The position numbers and the translations under genes were made by a program. Below are positions 55,013 to 64,000 of a stretch of 64,000 nt of DNA, one piece after another; position 1 is the stretch's first letter; each line of letters opens with the position of its first letter. The notes under the pieces are model-generated. The model made no database searches, had not been told where the DNA came from, and was given only the letters and a program-made list of their open reading frames with translations. This stretch comes from Corynebacterium lizhenjunii (GTDB taxonomy: Bacteria > Actinomycetota > Actinomycetes > Mycobacteriales > Mycobacteriaceae). The stretch lies in the NCBI RefSeq assembly GCF_011038655.2, contig NZ_CP064954.1, positions 1,426,001-1,490,000 on the forward strand. Reading direction: 5' to 3'.

Positions 55013-56770
55013 TCACCACGCACGCAGGTGGTTTATTCGCTCGCGCAGCTGCTCAGCCTTGCACAGCGCAGTCGGCGGACCGCCGCAGGCCTTGCGCACC
55101 TCAGTATGAATAGCCCCATGGGGGCGGCCCGTGCGCTGGGCTTGAATGGAAACCAGGGTATTGAGTTCCTTGCGCAGCTGTGCAAGCTCATCCACCACGC
55201 CGCTAGACTCAGCGCTGTCTGGCTGTTGATGGGACTTCGGCGCTGAGGGCAACCCAAAGATCTCCCGACGGTGCGCCTCCGCGGCCTCGGCAGCCCGGCG
55301 CGCCTTTTCTTCCTGCTCCCGGCGGTCGAGCTCATCGGATTGCTTCTTGCGCAGAAGATCCTTGACTTGGTCGGCGTCTAGCAGCCCGGGGATACCCAAA
55401 AAGTCTTCTTCCTCCTGGGAAATATCCCCTGTGGTGAACTGGGAGCCATTAAACAGCAGCCCGGAGAACTCCGCTTCAGCGCCGAGGGACTCATAGGAGG
55501 GTTCCAGCATGTCGGGTTCGTTTTGCTGTTTGTTAGCTTCGTCAAGAAGGTCGTCATCCCAACCGTCTTCGTCGGATTTTTTCTTCCCTCCCAGGACGTG
55601 GTCGCGGGATTTTTCCATGCTCTCTGCTAGGCCCAGCAGGACGGGAACGGAAGGCAGGAAGACTGAGGCAGTCTCCCCCGGCATCCGGGAGCGCACAAAG
55701 CGGCCGATGGCTTGGGCAAAAAACAGTGGCGTGGCGGCAGAGGTTGCATAGACCCCTACGGCCAGGCGGGGAACGTCCACGCCTTCGGACACCATGCGCA
55801 CGGCCACCATCCATTCGTCGGTGGATTCGGAGAACTCCTGGATGCGATCAGAAGATCCCGGATCATCGGACAGAATCACAGCTACCGGCGTGGAGGACAG
55901 TTGGCGCAGGATTTTGGCATAAGCTCGCGCGGTGGCGGTATCGGTGGCTAGCACCAGGCCGCCGGCGTCGGGCATGTTGCGGCGCATTTGCAGCAACCGG
56001 GTGTGTGCGGCTTCTAAGACCGTAGGGATCCACTCGCCTTTGGGGTCTAGAGCGGTGCGCCAAGCCCGTGCGGTTTGTTCCGGGTTGAGCACATCTCCTA
56101 ACCGGGCGGTGTGTTCCTCCCCGGCGCTGTCGCGCCAGCGGGACTCGCCGGAGTAAGACAAAAAGACCACGGGGCGCACCACGCCATCGGCAAGCGCGTC
56201 GCCGTAGCCATAGGTGTGGTCGGAGCGGGAAACCAGGTGGCCTTCGCCGTCTTCTTCGTAGCGCACGAAGGGAATTTGGGACTCATCGGAGCGGAAGGGC
56301 GTACCGGTCAACGCCAGGCGATGCTCGGCATCAGCGTAGGCCTCGCGCACGCCATCGCCCCAGCTCTTGGAGTCGCCAGCGTGGTGAATCTCATCAAGGA
56401 TGACCAGGGTGCGCCGGGCAGAAGCCACTGCCCTGTGCTTATAGGGGTGCATGCCCACCTGGGCATAGGTCACCACTATGCCGTCGAGTGCGGGGTTGAC
56501 TGCTGAGGAGTTGGTGAACTTCGGGTCCAGGCCTAGCCCCACCCGGGCAGCTGCCTGCGACCACTGCACTTTGAGGTGCTCGGTGGGCACCACAACGATG
56601 ACCCGGTCTACCGTGCGGTCATCGACTAACTCGGTGGCGATCCGCAAAGCAAAGGTGGTTTTGCCCGCTCCGGGGGTAGCCACGGCCAGGAAGTCTTTGG
56701 GTTTGGTGTTTAAGAATTTATCCAGTGCGGCCTGCTGCCAGGCACGCAAGGGGCCCTTGTTGCGGCTCAC
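55013..56770 (-). CDS. DEAD/DEAH-box helicase family protein
   Basis: 585 residues. Motif I is ATPGAGKTTFALRIA (residues about 32-46), motif II is ILDEIHHAGDSKSWGDG (DEIH), SAT-like motif III is ALTGTPFRSDESQIPF, and motif VI is AIGRFVRSRMPGETA. The C-terminal 200 residues are charged, with a short coiled coil. Related helicases next to sigB in corynebacteria are restriction-type DEAD/H proteins of unproven role. Start ATG 56770, 8 bases after the DUF3039 stop. Confidence 0.85.
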   Translation of the reverse strand: MSRNKGPLRAWQQAALDKFLNTKPKDFLAVATPGAGKTTFALRIATELVDDRTVDRVIVVVPTEHLKVQWSQAAARVGLGLDPKFTNSSAVNPALDGIVVTYAQVGMHPYKHRAVASARRTLVILDEIHHAGDSKSWGDGVREAYADAEHRLALTGTPFRSDESQIPFVRYEEDGEGHLVSRSDHTYGYGDALADGVVRPVVFLSYSGESRWRDSAGEEHTARLGDVLNPEQTARAWRTALDPKGEWIPTVLEAAHTRLLQMRRNMPDAGGLVLATDTATARAYAKILRQLSSTPVAVILSDDPGSSDRIQEFSESTDEWMVAVRMVSEGVDVPRLAVGVYATSAATPLFFAQAIGRFVRSRMPGETASVFLPSVPVLLGLAESMEKSRDHVLGGKKKSDEDGWDDDLLDEANKQQNEPDMLEPSYESLGAEAEFSGLLFNGSQFTTGDISQEEEDFLGIPGLLDADQVKDLLRKKQSDELDRREQEEKARRAAEAAEAHRREIFGLPSAPKSHQQPDSAESSGVVDELAQLRKELNTLVSIQAQRTGRPHGAIHTEVRKACGGPPTALCKAEQLRERINHLRAW

Positions 56771-56778
56771 TGGTTACC

Positions 56779-57030
56779 TCACTTACGGCGTAGGCCCTTG
56801 TAGATGTTCTCACACTCCGGGCACACTGGCGATCCTGGCTTTGCTTGCTTGGTCACAGGGAAAGTCTCTCCGCACAGTGCTACGACGCGGTCACCACTCA
56901 GCGCGGAGTTAAGGATCTGATCCTTCTTGACATAGTGGAAAAATTTCGGGGTGTCATTGCCGGTGGACTCTTTTACGAGTTCATCAGGGCGTTCAATCGT
57001 CTTTGTCGTCGTGCTACTCACCTGAACCAT
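56779..57030 (-). CDS. DUF3039 family protein
   Basis: 83 residues, with a late Cys pair in RVVALCGETFPVTKQAKPGS then PVCPECENIYKGLRRK, a zinc-binding knuckle (C...CxxC). FFHYVKKDQILNSALSGDRV precedes it. The ATG at 57030 is preferred among nearby Met codons. Small, unknown, conserved beside the helicase in corynebacteria. Confidence 0.75.
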   Translation of the reverse strand: MVQVSSTTTKTIERPDELVKESTGNDTPKFFHYVKKDQILNSALSGDRVVALCGETFPVTKQAKPGSPVCPECENIYKGLRRK

Positions 57031-57082
57031 CATGCCCCACAAAGGTGATTCTTGGCGACTTTAAGGGCTACCCTGGGAAGCT

Positions 57083-57673
57083 ATGGACTCCAGCACTGGT
57101 TCTTCTCAGGACCGCTTTGATCATGACGTGGTTGACCACGACGATTTCCAGTACCCGCTGGAGGAAGAGCAGACCCCCGGGCGGTGGGTCGCGTGGCGGC
57201 GGCTCCTCAGCCATCTGCGCCGTCGGCGCTCCTTGTTGATTACGGACGCGCAGATGTCTCCGGGGCAGCACCGGCGGCATCGGGAAATTTGGTATGGCAT
57301 CTTGCAGTTTCTGCGCGTGCCCTCTCTGCTGGGTGCGGGCGGGCTGGTGCTTTATCACCATTGGACGCTGGCGGCACTGACCGTTGCGGTGACTTTCCCA
57401 CTGCCGTGGGTGGCAGTGGTCATTGGCAATAGCCAGGGCCCGCGCAAGGATTCCCGGCAGCGCAATACCTATAAGCCTGGTCTGGCGCGTGCCCAGCGTG
57501 CCTACTATGAGCAGCAGGCGTTGGCGGTACCTCGCCCTCAGCCAGGACTGTTACCGGGCACAGCCAAGTCTGCCGATGCCCCCGCGCGCCCCGCCTCTGC
57601 TGCCGATGCCATGTTTGGCCCCGGGTCTGCTTCGGCCAGGCAATGGCAGGCTTTAGAATCGCCTCATGACTGA
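57083..57673 (+). CDS. DUF3099 family membrane protein
   Basis: 196 residues. A cytoplasmic acidic N-terminus (DHDVVDHDDFQYPLEEEQTP) is followed by basic residues, two membrane spans (EIWYGILQFLRVPSLLGAGG; TLAALTVAVTFPLPWVAVVI) and a Pro/Ala-rich C-terminus. DUF3099 is actinobacterial with no known role. Divergent from DUF3039 and overlapping the methyltransferase gene by 8 bases. Confidence 0.75.
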   Translation: MDSSTGSSQDRFDHDVVDHDDFQYPLEEEQTPGRWVAWRRLLSHLRRRRSLLITDAQMSPGQHRRHREIWYGILQFLRVPSLLGAGGLVLYHHWTLAALTVAVTFPLPWVAVVIGNSQGPRKDSRQRNTYKPGLARAQRAYYEQQALAVPRPQPGLLPGTAKSADAPARPASAADAMFGPGSASARQWQALESPHD

Positions 57674-59237
57674 CTTCTTTACCCCGCTAGACCCTGACCA
57701 TCCGCTTGCTGAGGTCGCTGGCGATCTGTGTGCGGTCTTTGCCCAGGCTGGTTTTGATGCCGCTGGGATTGCAGGACACCTGGGGCCAGAACTCTGCGAG
57801 GCGCTCTATCGTGGTGAGCCCGCTGCTGTGCGTCTGGGGGCAGCAGGTGATACGCAACTAGACCAGCTCATTCGGGTGTTCTTGCTCCATGATCCGTGCA
57901 CCCTTAACCAGTTGGGGCAGCTTGTAGGTGAGGATATCGCTGACCGGCTCCGGCAGACCGGGGCGCTGGTTGCTGATGCTGAGCCGGGCGGGGCCATTCG
58001 AGTGGCCTTGGACATCCGGCCCCACATTATCCGCGGGCGCACCTTTTGGGTCTTTTCGGACGTCGATGCTGCCCTGGTAGACCATGTGCCCGGCCCAGAC
58101 CACGTGTTGGGCGTTGGCTCGGCTTCCCTATCGCTGCTCCAATCAACCCCCGCGACCCCGGCACCTACCGTGCTGGACTTAGGTACCGGCTCGGGTGTGC
58201 AAATTCTGGGCCACCTGGCTAGCTACTCCCCTGAATCTGCAACCAAGGGGGAGCTGCCCCGCGTGACGGCCACGGACATCCATCCTCGGGCGTTGGCCCT
58301 GGCCGCCGCGACGGTACACGCCGCCGGGGTCGAAGACTGCGTTGAACTCCTCCAGGGCCCGTGGTTTGAGCCGGTGGCGGGAAGGCGCTTCGACCGCATT
58401 GTGGCCAACCCTCCCTTCGTAGTGGGATTGCCGGAGGTGGGCCACGTCTACAAAGACTCTGGTCTTAACTTGGATGCGGCTTCTGAGTTGGTGGTATCCC
58501 AATCAGTAGAGCATCTGCACCCCGGCGGAACGGCCCACCTCTTGGCGGCTTGGGTCCACCAAGACACCCAGACGTGGCAACAGCGGGTTGCAGGTTGGCT
58601 GCCAGATACCGGTGTGGCAGCCTGGATCATCCAGCGCGATGTCGCGGATCCCGCCCAGTATGTCTCAACATGGCTCAAGGATGAGTCTGTGGACGTGCGC
58701 TCGCCTGCCGGCCAGGAGCGTACCCGATTGTGGCTCGAGCATTTCGCCCGCCATGGAGTCACGGGTATCGGTTTCGGCTTCGTGGCCATCCAGCGTATTG
58801 GAGACAATGAACCTTCCGATATCCTGGCTGAGTCCTTGACGCAGCACTTCGAGGATCCTCTCGGCGCGGAGGTTGAGGAATACTTCACCCGCACCGCCTG
58901 GCTGCGGGAGCGAGATCACGCGGACTTTGCCGCGCAGCACTTCCAGGTCCGCCCGGGGCTGGCGCGTGAAGACGTGGCACTGCCAGATACCGAGTCCGGG
59001 CAGGGCTTTAGCCGCGCGGTACTGCGCCTAAGCCGCACCGACGGTCCCCGCTGGCAGCATGAGGTAGACGAGCACGTGGCGGCTATCGTAGCCGGGCTGC
59101 ACCCGCAGGGCCTCAACCTGCGCGATACCGTGGGCGTTTATGCCGCCATTCATGGCTACGATGAGCAAGAGCTGCTCGATGCCGCCGTGCCCATCATGGT
59201 GGACTTGTTCCGGCATGGAATGATTATGCCCGCGTAG
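57666..59237 (+). CDS. Class I SAM-dependent methyltransferase (HemK/PrmC-like)
   Basis: 523 residues. The SAM-binding motif is TVLDLGTGSGVQILGHLASY (about 170-190), TATDIHPRALALAAATVHAA (motif II), and the NPPF catalytic signature in FDRIVANPPFVVGLPEVGHV (HemK/PrmC family). The N-terminal 160 residues are a DUF7059-like helical domain; the C-terminal part is unusually long and may bind the substrate. Target (protein or nucleic acid) unknown. A conserved sigB-locus gene. Confidence 0.82.
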   Translation: MTDFFTPLDPDHPLAEVAGDLCAVFAQAGFDAAGIAGHLGPELCEALYRGEPAAVRLGAAGDTQLDQLIRVFLLHDPCTLNQLGQLVGEDIADRLRQTGALVADAEPGGAIRVALDIRPHIIRGRTFWVFSDVDAALVDHVPGPDHVLGVGSASLSLLQSTPATPAPTVLDLGTGSGVQILGHLASYSPESATKGELPRVTATDIHPRALALAAATVHAAGVEDCVELLQGPWFEPVAGRRFDRIVANPPFVVGLPEVGHVYKDSGLNLDAASELVVSQSVEHLHPGGTAHLLAAWVHQDTQTWQQRVAGWLPDTGVAAWIIQRDVADPAQYVSTWLKDESVDVRSPAGQERTRLWLEHFARHGVTGIGFGFVAIQRIGDNEPSDILAESLTQHFEDPLGAEVEEYFTRTAWLRERDHADFAAQHFQVRPGLAREDVALPDTESGQGFSRAVLRLSRTDGPRWQHEVDEHVAAIVAGLHPQGLNLRDTVGVYAAIHGYDEQELLDAAVPIMVDLFRHGMIMPA

Positions 59238-59297
59238 CCTGCGGCGATAAATGAACGTTGACCGATGGATGAATGACGAAGGAAGGCCAGTTTAAGC

Positions 59298-59750
59298 ATG
59301 CGCGCAGTACTTACCCGCGTATCTTCCGCCAGTGTCACAGTAGGCGGGGAAGTCGTCGGTGCAATTGAATGCCCGGAGACCACCGGCCTTTTGGCATTGG
59401 TGGGCATAAGCCGCGAGGACGTGGTGGACTCCCCAACTCAGCAGGCGGCCGTAAAGAAAATGGCGGACAAGATTTCGGGCTTGCGGATTTTGGACGGTGA
59501 ACGCAGCGTAGTCGAGGTGGGCGCGCCGGTTCTCTTAGTTAGCCAATTTACGCTTTATGGGCGCACCGCGAAGGGACGGCGACCTTCTTGGTCGGATGCT
59601 GCTCCGGCAGACGTGGCAGAACCAGTCATTGACGAGTTGTCGCACCAGCTCCAGGCCGCTGGCATTCATGTAGAACACGGGCGTTTCGGTGCCATGATGC
59701 AGGTGGCATCGGTCAACGAGGGCCCTTTTACGGTACTAGTGGAGACTTAG
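59298..59750 (+). CDS. dtd: D-aminoacyl-tRNA deacylase
   Basis: 150 residues. Family motifs: [20 protein letters not shown] at the start, [20 protein letters not shown] with SQFT, and the C-terminal [11 protein letters not shown] with Gly-Pro. The enzyme hydrolyses D-amino acids from tRNA. Full length. Confidence 0.94.
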   Translation: MRAVLTRVSSASVTVGGEVVGAIECPETTGLLALVGISREDVVDSPTQQAAVKKMADKISGLRILDGERSVVEVGAPVLLVSQFTLYGRTAKGRRPSWSDAAPADVAEPVIDELSHQLQAAGIHVEHGRFGAMMQVASVNEGPFTVLVET

Positions 59751-59796
59751 CACTCTACCCCCAAAATGAGGTAGACCTGAAAGTTTCCTGAGTGCC

Positions 59797-59825
59797 GGGA
59801 ACTAAATGGGCCGGAGCCTCGTTTA
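59797..59825 (+). promoter_or_regulatory. ECF-type (SigH/SigE-like) promoter candidate before sigB
   Basis: GGGAAC (59797-59802), 17 bases, CGTTTA (59820-59825) resembles the -35 GGAAC/-10 GTT pattern used by ECF sigma factors of the SigE/SigH class. It would couple sigB transcription to stress, as known for corynebacteria. Confidence 0.5.
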
Positions 59826-59862
59826 ACACAGTGATAAATGGGATACCCCGGAGGAGGCCACT

Positions 59863-60870
59863 GTGACCAGCCCAGCTACAGCTCGCGAACACAACACCAC
59901 CAACGAGGAGGAAAGCCAGGAAGTCGATCGCGGCTCACGTCGTAATCAGACCAATGACAACCCCTCAGCAGATCTTGTCCGTGTTTACCTCAACGGCATT
60001 GGCAAAACTGCCCTGCTCAGCGCTGAAGACGAAGTAGAACTGGCGCAGCGCATCGAAGTCGGACTTTATGCCGAATACAAGCTGGAAAACGCAGAGAAGC
60101 TCACTCGCGCAGAAAAGCGCGATCTAAAAATTTTGGTCCGTGATGGCAAGAAGGCCCGCTCCCACCTCCTGGAAGCTAATCTGCGCCTGGTGGTCTCCTT
60201 GGCTAAACGCTACACCGGCCGCGGTATGCCCTTGCTAGACCTTATCCAAGAAGGCAACTTGGGCCTGATTCGCGCTATGGAGAAGTTCGATTACGCCAAG
60301 GGCTTTAAGTTCTCCACATATGCCACCTGGTGGATCCGCCAAGCGATTACCCGCGGAATGGCAGACCAGTCGCGCACCATCCGCCTGCCAGTGCACCTGG
60401 TGGAGCAGGTGAACAAGCTCTCACGCATTAAGCGCGAGATGTACCAGTCCTTGGGCCGAGAGGCCACGAATGAGGAATTGGCAGAGGAATCTGGAATCGA
60501 GGAAGCCAAGATTGAGATGCTGCTGCGTCAATCGCGCGATCCGGTCTCGCTAGACATGCCGGTTGGTACCGATGAGGAAGCTCCACTAGGTGACTTCATC
60601 GAAGACGCAGAAGCTACGGACGCGGAGACCGCCGTGGTCGCCGCCATGCGCCACTCGGACATCCAGGACGTCATTGGCACCCTGGAGGGCCGGGAACAAG
60701 ACGTTATCCGTATGCGATACGGGCTGGATGATGGCGTCCCGCGCACCCTGGACCAAATTGGTCGACGTTATGGGCTGTCCCGGGAACGGGTCCGCCAGAT
60801 CGAGCGCGAAGTAATGGCCAAGCTGCGCGACGGTGCTCGCGCCGACCGCCTGCGCGAATACGCTTTGTAG
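59863..60870 (+). CDS. sigB: Principal-like sigma factor SigB
   Basis: 335 residues from a GTG at 59863 with GGAGGAGG upstream. It has a short acidic N-terminus instead of region 1.1, then [40 protein letters not shown] (2.4), and [20 protein letters not shown] (4.2). A non-essential group 2 factor for stationary phase and stress. In corynebacteria it is next to dtxR, as here. Confidence 0.95.
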   Translation: MTSPATAREHNTTNEEESQEVDRGSRRNQTNDNPSADLVRVYLNGIGKTALLSAEDEVELAQRIEVGLYAEYKLENAEKLTRAEKRDLKILVRDGKKARSHLLEANLRLVVSLAKRYTGRGMPLLDLIQEGNLGLIRAMEKFDYAKGFKFSTYATWWIRQAITRGMADQSRTIRLPVHLVEQVNKLSRIKREMYQSLGREATNEELAEESGIEEAKIEMLLRQSRDPVSLDMPVGTDEEAPLGDFIEDAEATDAETAVVAAMRHSDIQDVIGTLEGREQDVIRMRYGLDDGVPRTLDQIGRRYGLSRERVRQIEREVMAKLRDGARADRLREYAL

Positions 60871-61207
60871 ACAGCCCGCTTCCCGCTGCATTTTCGCGCT
60901 ACAGTGGGCCCGCCAGGCGCAGCGAAGCCTGGCGCAGCACAGCGGGTCCACGCGCTACGGTGCGGCCTAACACGCGATCGGGAATGGGGACAATCGCGTT
61001 ATTGATAGGTAAAAGCGTCTAATACTTCGACACTGACAGGTTTAGCAACATTACACCAGGGCAAGAAGTGCGCTAAGGTGTAGGGTGCTTGATATCGACG
61101 GGCGCCGGCTTCGCATGGAGTCTCCACCCGCGGCAAACCGTAGCGCCTTGCCGCTCTAGCCGCCAGCTAGTCCCGGTAACGCTCCAGAGACAGAAAGGCC
61201 AGCATCC
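60871..61207. other. sigB-dtxR intergenic region with hairpins, no gene
   Basis: 337 bases. A double hairpin at 60904-60951 (outer GTGGGCCCGC/GCGGGTCCAC, inner GCCAGGC/GCCTGGC) is a likely sigB transcription end. Possible dtxR -10 boxes are TAAGGT near 61,073 and TAATAC near 61,020. No convincing frame was seen on either strand. Confidence 0.5.
60904..60951 (+). terminator. Nested hairpin after sigB
   Basis: A 10-base outer stem (one G-U) and a 7-base inner stem GCCAGGC/GCCTGGC. No U run follows, so termination may be rho-dependent or the hairpin may stabilise the message. Confidence 0.5.
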
Positions 61208-61885
61208 ATGAATGATCTCGTCGACACTACTGAGATGTACTTGCGCACCATTTATGAGCTTGAAGAAGAGGGCATTGTCCCTTTGCGAGCGCGCATTGCA
61301 GAGCGCCTCGAGCAATCCGGGCCAACTGTCTCCCAGACCGTAGCCCGCATGGAGCGTGACGGATTGCTGCATGTGCGCAATGATCGCAGCCTGGATCTCA
61401 CCCCGGCGGGGCGTTCCTTGGCCACGGCAGTGATGCGCAAGCACCGCCTAGCAGAGCGCCTCCTTACTGACGTCCTAGGCCTAGATATCCACCAGGTCCA
61501 CGATGAGGCCTGCCGGTGGGAACACGTGATGAGCGAAGAGGTAGAAAAGCGCGTCGTCGCCGTTATTGACAGCCCCTACCGCTCCCCCTTTGGCAACCCC
61601 ATTCCAGCCCTTGAGGAACTCGGCGTCGAGGCACCGGAGATGACCGAGGGTATTCGCGCCATCGACCTGCCCGTCGCCGTGCCCACAGAGACCACCATCG
61701 TGCAGATTAATGAGATTCTCCAGGTCGACGCCGCGCAGTTCCGTCAGTTGCATGATGCTGGCATTGTGACCGGCGCTCCGGTGACCATCACCAACCACAA
61801 TGGAGTGATCTTCATTAAAACCGAGTCCGGCGCAACCGTTGAACTCCTCGACGACCTCGCCCACGCCATTCGTATTTCTGGCTAG
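61208..61885 (+). CDS. dtxR: Iron-dependent repressor DtxR
   Basis: 225 residues. All metal ligands of diphtheria DtxR are conserved at identical positions: Met 10, Cys 102, Glu 105 and His 106 (primary site); His 79, Glu 83 and His 98 (ancillary). The HTH reads [20 protein letters not shown], and an SH3-like C-terminal domain follows ([20 protein letters not shown]). With Fe(II) it represses siderophore and haem-uptake genes. ATG at 61208; the upstream region contains no obvious DtxR box. Confidence 0.97.
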   Translation: MNDLVDTTEMYLRTIYELEEEGIVPLRARIAERLEQSGPTVSQTVARMERDGLLHVRNDRSLDLTPAGRSLATAVMRKHRLAERLLTDVLGLDIHQVHDEACRWEHVMSEEVEKRVVAVIDSPYRSPFGNPIPALEELGVEAPEMTEGIRAIDLPVAVPTETTIVQINEILQVDAAQFRQLHDAGIVTGAPVTITNHNGVIFIKTESGATVELLDDLAHAIRISG

Positions 61886-61956
61886 GCGGCGACCAGGCGC
61901 TAGCTGCTAGCATGGGACGAAAATGTCACCCAGCAATGGAAGCGAGCAGCATAGCT

Positions 61957-62973
61957 ATGGCCCCAACCGCCACCACCACTCCCCGCAAACTCTTAGTTAC
62001 CGGCGGTGCCGGCTACGTGGGCAGCGTCTGTGCCGCGGTCCTGCTGGAAGTCGGCCACGACGTAACCGTGATAGATAACTTCACTACCGGAAACCGCAGT
62101 GCCGTACCGGAAGGCGCACGCCTAGTTGAAGGGGACGTCCGGGAGGTAGCCGGGGGCGTTCTCGCCGAGGGCGGCTTTGACGGCGTACTGCACTTTGCTG
62201 CACGCTCCCTTGTGGGCGAGTCCGTAGAGTCCCCTGCCGAGTATTGGCAGCACAACGTGGTAACTACCCTGGCATTGCTGGATGCCATGCGCGACAATGA
62301 CGTGCGCAACCTGGTCTTTTCCTCCACCGCCGCGACCTATGGGGAGCCTGCACAGGTTCCGATTACCGAGGATATGCCCACCTCGCCCACCAACCCCTAC
62401 GGGGCGTCCAAGTTGGCTATTGACCACGCCATCTCCTCTTATGCCCACGCCTATGGTCTGGGAGCAACGTCGCTGCGCTACTTCAACGTCGCGGGAGCCT
62501 ATGGCACGATCGGGGAAAACCGCGAGGTCGAAACCCACCTTATCCCGTTGGTACTGCAGGTAGCCTTAGGGCACCGGGAGCAGATCTCCATCTTCGGCGA
62601 CGACTACGACACCGCCGATGGCACCGCGGTGCGCGACTACATCCACATCCTTGACCTCGCCCAGGCCCACCTGCTAGCTCTGGAGAGCAATACTCCAGGG
62701 CAGCACCGCATTTACAACCTGGGCTCTGGCGATGGCTACTCCGTCCAACAGGTCATCGACACCTGCCGGGAAGTCACCGGCCACCCCATCCCCGCCCAGC
62801 ATGCTCCCCGGCGCGCCGGGGACCCCGCCACACTTATTGCTTCTTCGGAGAAGATCAAGCAGGAGTTGGGGTGGGCCCCACAACGCACTGACCTGCACAC
62901 CATCGTCTCTGATGCCTGGGCTTTTCACACCCAGCTGGGAGACCAGGCGCACTCCGCTGACCGGCGCGCTTAA
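61957..62973 (+). CDS. galE: UDP-glucose 4-epimerase
   Basis: About 338 residues if the ATG at 61957 is used; ATG 61936 or 61912 would add up to 15 residues. SDR extended family: [20 protein letters not shown] (Gly-rich NAD site), the catalytic YGASK in [20 protein letters not shown], and [20 protein letters not shown] typical of GalE. It interconverts UDP-glucose and UDP-galactose, feeding arabinogalactan. The gene follows dtxR as in corynebacteria. Confidence 0.92.
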   Translation: MAPTATTTPRKLLVTGGAGYVGSVCAAVLLEVGHDVTVIDNFTTGNRSAVPEGARLVEGDVREVAGGVLAEGGFDGVLHFAARSLVGESVESPAEYWQHNVVTTLALLDAMRDNDVRNLVFSSTAATYGEPAQVPITEDMPTSPTNPYGASKLAIDHAISSYAHAYGLGATSLRYFNVAGAYGTIGENREVETHLIPLVLQVALGHREQISIFGDDYDTADGTAVRDYIHILDLAQAHLLALESNTPGQHRIYNLGSGDGYSVQQVIDTCREVTGHPIPAQHAPRRAGDPATLIASSEKIKQELGWAPQRTDLHTIVSDAWAFHTQLGDQAHSADRRA

Positions 62974-64000
62974 CCGCAGTTGCCGAGCGGGGACTCTGGT
63001 TCCTCGGCAAGGTTCACGACCGCGAGCCGTGAGCCGTCGCGCAGCGAATCGACCAGACTGTCATGGAGGCCCGCCCGGTAGCCCTTGTCCATTAAACGCG
63101 CCAGAGTATGCTGGGGTTCCTCCTTGAGCACAACGGACAGTACGGTGCCAGCGATCATCGGCAAGCCCTGCGCAATCTGCGTGGCAGCAAAGATGGTCAG
63201 TGCATTCCAGCGGGAGAGGCCTTCGACGCTTTGCGCTACTGCCAGCAGAATGGTTGCGGCGGCATCGGGAGCCTCCAGCAAAGCCCCCATGGCGAGGTCG
63301 CGGGTGAGAGTACAGCCCATGATCGCCCCCACGCGGCCCAAGAGCCCAGGCTGCCGGAGCAGCTCATCCAGTGTCCAGTCCGCCTCTGTCGCACGGGTGA
63401 CCACCAATTCAATGAACGCAGGAATGTCTTCTACCTCGAGCTCACGGCACAGGTCGTGTGGGGGATAGCTAGGCGGCAGGCACCGGCCTAAAGAGAGCAA
63501 ACTGGCTTCCCGCCCCACAATGCTTTCCAACTCCGCGCGGTGGCTGGGACACAGGAAACGATTGCGCTCCTGGTAGAAGGACTGCGCCGCAGCGCGGCTG
63601 ACTTCCGGCAGCTGGCCCTGTTCTACCCACCGCTGCATGCTGGGGGAATTGATGATGGACGGTATGGTGCCCTCGCACCATGGATCCTGGGCACCGCCAG
63701 CAAACTGCTGGGGACCGAAGCAGACTTCGTAGGGTTGGCCCACGGCAATTTCTGGACTATGCCAGCAGGCGTCAATTTCGCGTCCGTCGTCATCGCTGCG
63801 GAAGTCATAGAGGAAATCGACGAGCCACTGCAGTGACTGCTGCGGACGGTGGGAAACAATAAAGGCGAAGACCACATCTGTCCCGGCAGAGACGGCGTCG
63901 AACGCCTCCGGGAGGTAGTCGTGAGCGTCTGCGATGTCACAACGCGCAATGGGGCCTAGTCGAAGGTTGTCCGCATGCTCATGAAACGCCATGAGGAGCA
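62970..64000 (-). CDS. DUF4192 family protein (partial, start outside window)
   Basis: The frame is open to the right edge, and the sequence at the edge ([20 protein letters not shown]) corresponds to residues a few dozen into the family, so the N-terminus is missing. The DUF4192 region has [40 protein letters not shown] and [20 protein letters not shown]. Actinobacterial family of unknown function. Convergent with galE, with a 4-base overlap of stops. Confidence 0.78.
   Translation of the reverse strand, partial: LLMAFHEHADNLRLGPIARCDIADAHDYLPEAFDAVSAGTDVVFAFIVSHRPQQSLQWLVDFLYDFRSDDDGREIDACWHSPEIAVGQPYEVCFGPQQFAGGAQDPWCEGTIPSIINSPSMQRWVEQGQLPEVSRAAAQSFYQERNRFLCPSHRAELESIVGREASLLSLGRCLPPSYPPHDLCRELEVEDIPAFIELVVTRATEADWTLDELLRQPGLLGRVGAIMGCTLTRDLAMGALLEAPDAAATILLAVAQSVEGLSRWNALTIFAATQIAQGLPMIAGTVLSVVLKEEPQHTLARLMDKGYRAGLHDSLVDSLRDGSRLAVVNLAEEPESPLGNCG

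Noticed and set aside
61073..61444. Minus-strand frame over the dtxR start
   Set aside because: Opposite strand shadow of the conserved dtxR gene.

Overview
The window joins the right-hand part of an integrated temperate siphovirus genome (1 to about 38,406) to a conserved stretch of actinobacterial core chromosome (about 38,407 to 64,000). The core genes point to Corynebacterium. The order pyrimidine reductase, AftC-type glycosyltransferase, msrB, hemQ, DUF3000, RNase D-like, dxs, TRAM methyltransferase, DUF3159, DUF3710, dut, DUF3093, DUF4193, suhB, ppgK, sigA, helicase, DUF3039, DUF3099, methyltransferase, dtd, sigB, dtxR, galE is the sigA-sigB-dtxR neighbourhood of corynebacteria and, with rearrangement, mycobacteria. 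DtxR keeps every residue of both metal sites.

The prophage is cut by the left edge, so minor tail and lysis genes and the intact attachment tRNA should lie left of position 1. Most of its genes are on the minus strand. In transcription order these are: early genes (antirepressor, Cro-like protein, dUTPase, YqaJ exonuclease, RecT, SSB, DNA methyltransferase, HTH replication protein with iteron-like repeats, RusA, GIY-YIG), then HNH nuclease, PrimPol-like protein, small and large terminase, portal, a MuF protein with a nuclease-toxin tail plus a likely immunity gene, scaffold, decoration protein, capsid, head-tail connectors, tail tube, the frameshifted G/GT chaperones, and tape measure. The immunity region (32.3-33.1 kb) has divergent repressor and Cro-like genes. 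The integrase (37.2-38.3 kb) ends 68 bases before a tRNA 3' fragment (attachment site) and a host terminator.

Accessory cargo is concentrated at 25-37 kb. Several plus-strand genes (25.8, 28.0, 29.2 and 30.9 kb, and the repressor at 32.7 kb) have a -10-like hexamer about 6-9 bases before the start codon, which suggests leaderless mRNAs. Two toxin-antitoxin or defence-like pairs follow: an unknown protein with an XRE-ImmA/IrrE protein, bracketed by a 19-base direct repeat, and a PIN nuclease with a 260-residue partner. A three-gene cassette (small membrane peptide, double hairpin, small membrane protein, HTH protein) occurs twice, at 17.9-18.6 and 36.4-37.0 kb, each time behind a strong promoter.

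The most notable candidates for undescribed biology are this duplicated cassette, the MuF nuclease/immunity pair inside the structural operon, the repeat-bracketed XRE-ImmA/IrrE module, two tRNA-like mini-elements lacking an anticodon arm, and a switch between two codon dialects within single prophage genes. All functional assignments were made by reading the sequence, without database searches.
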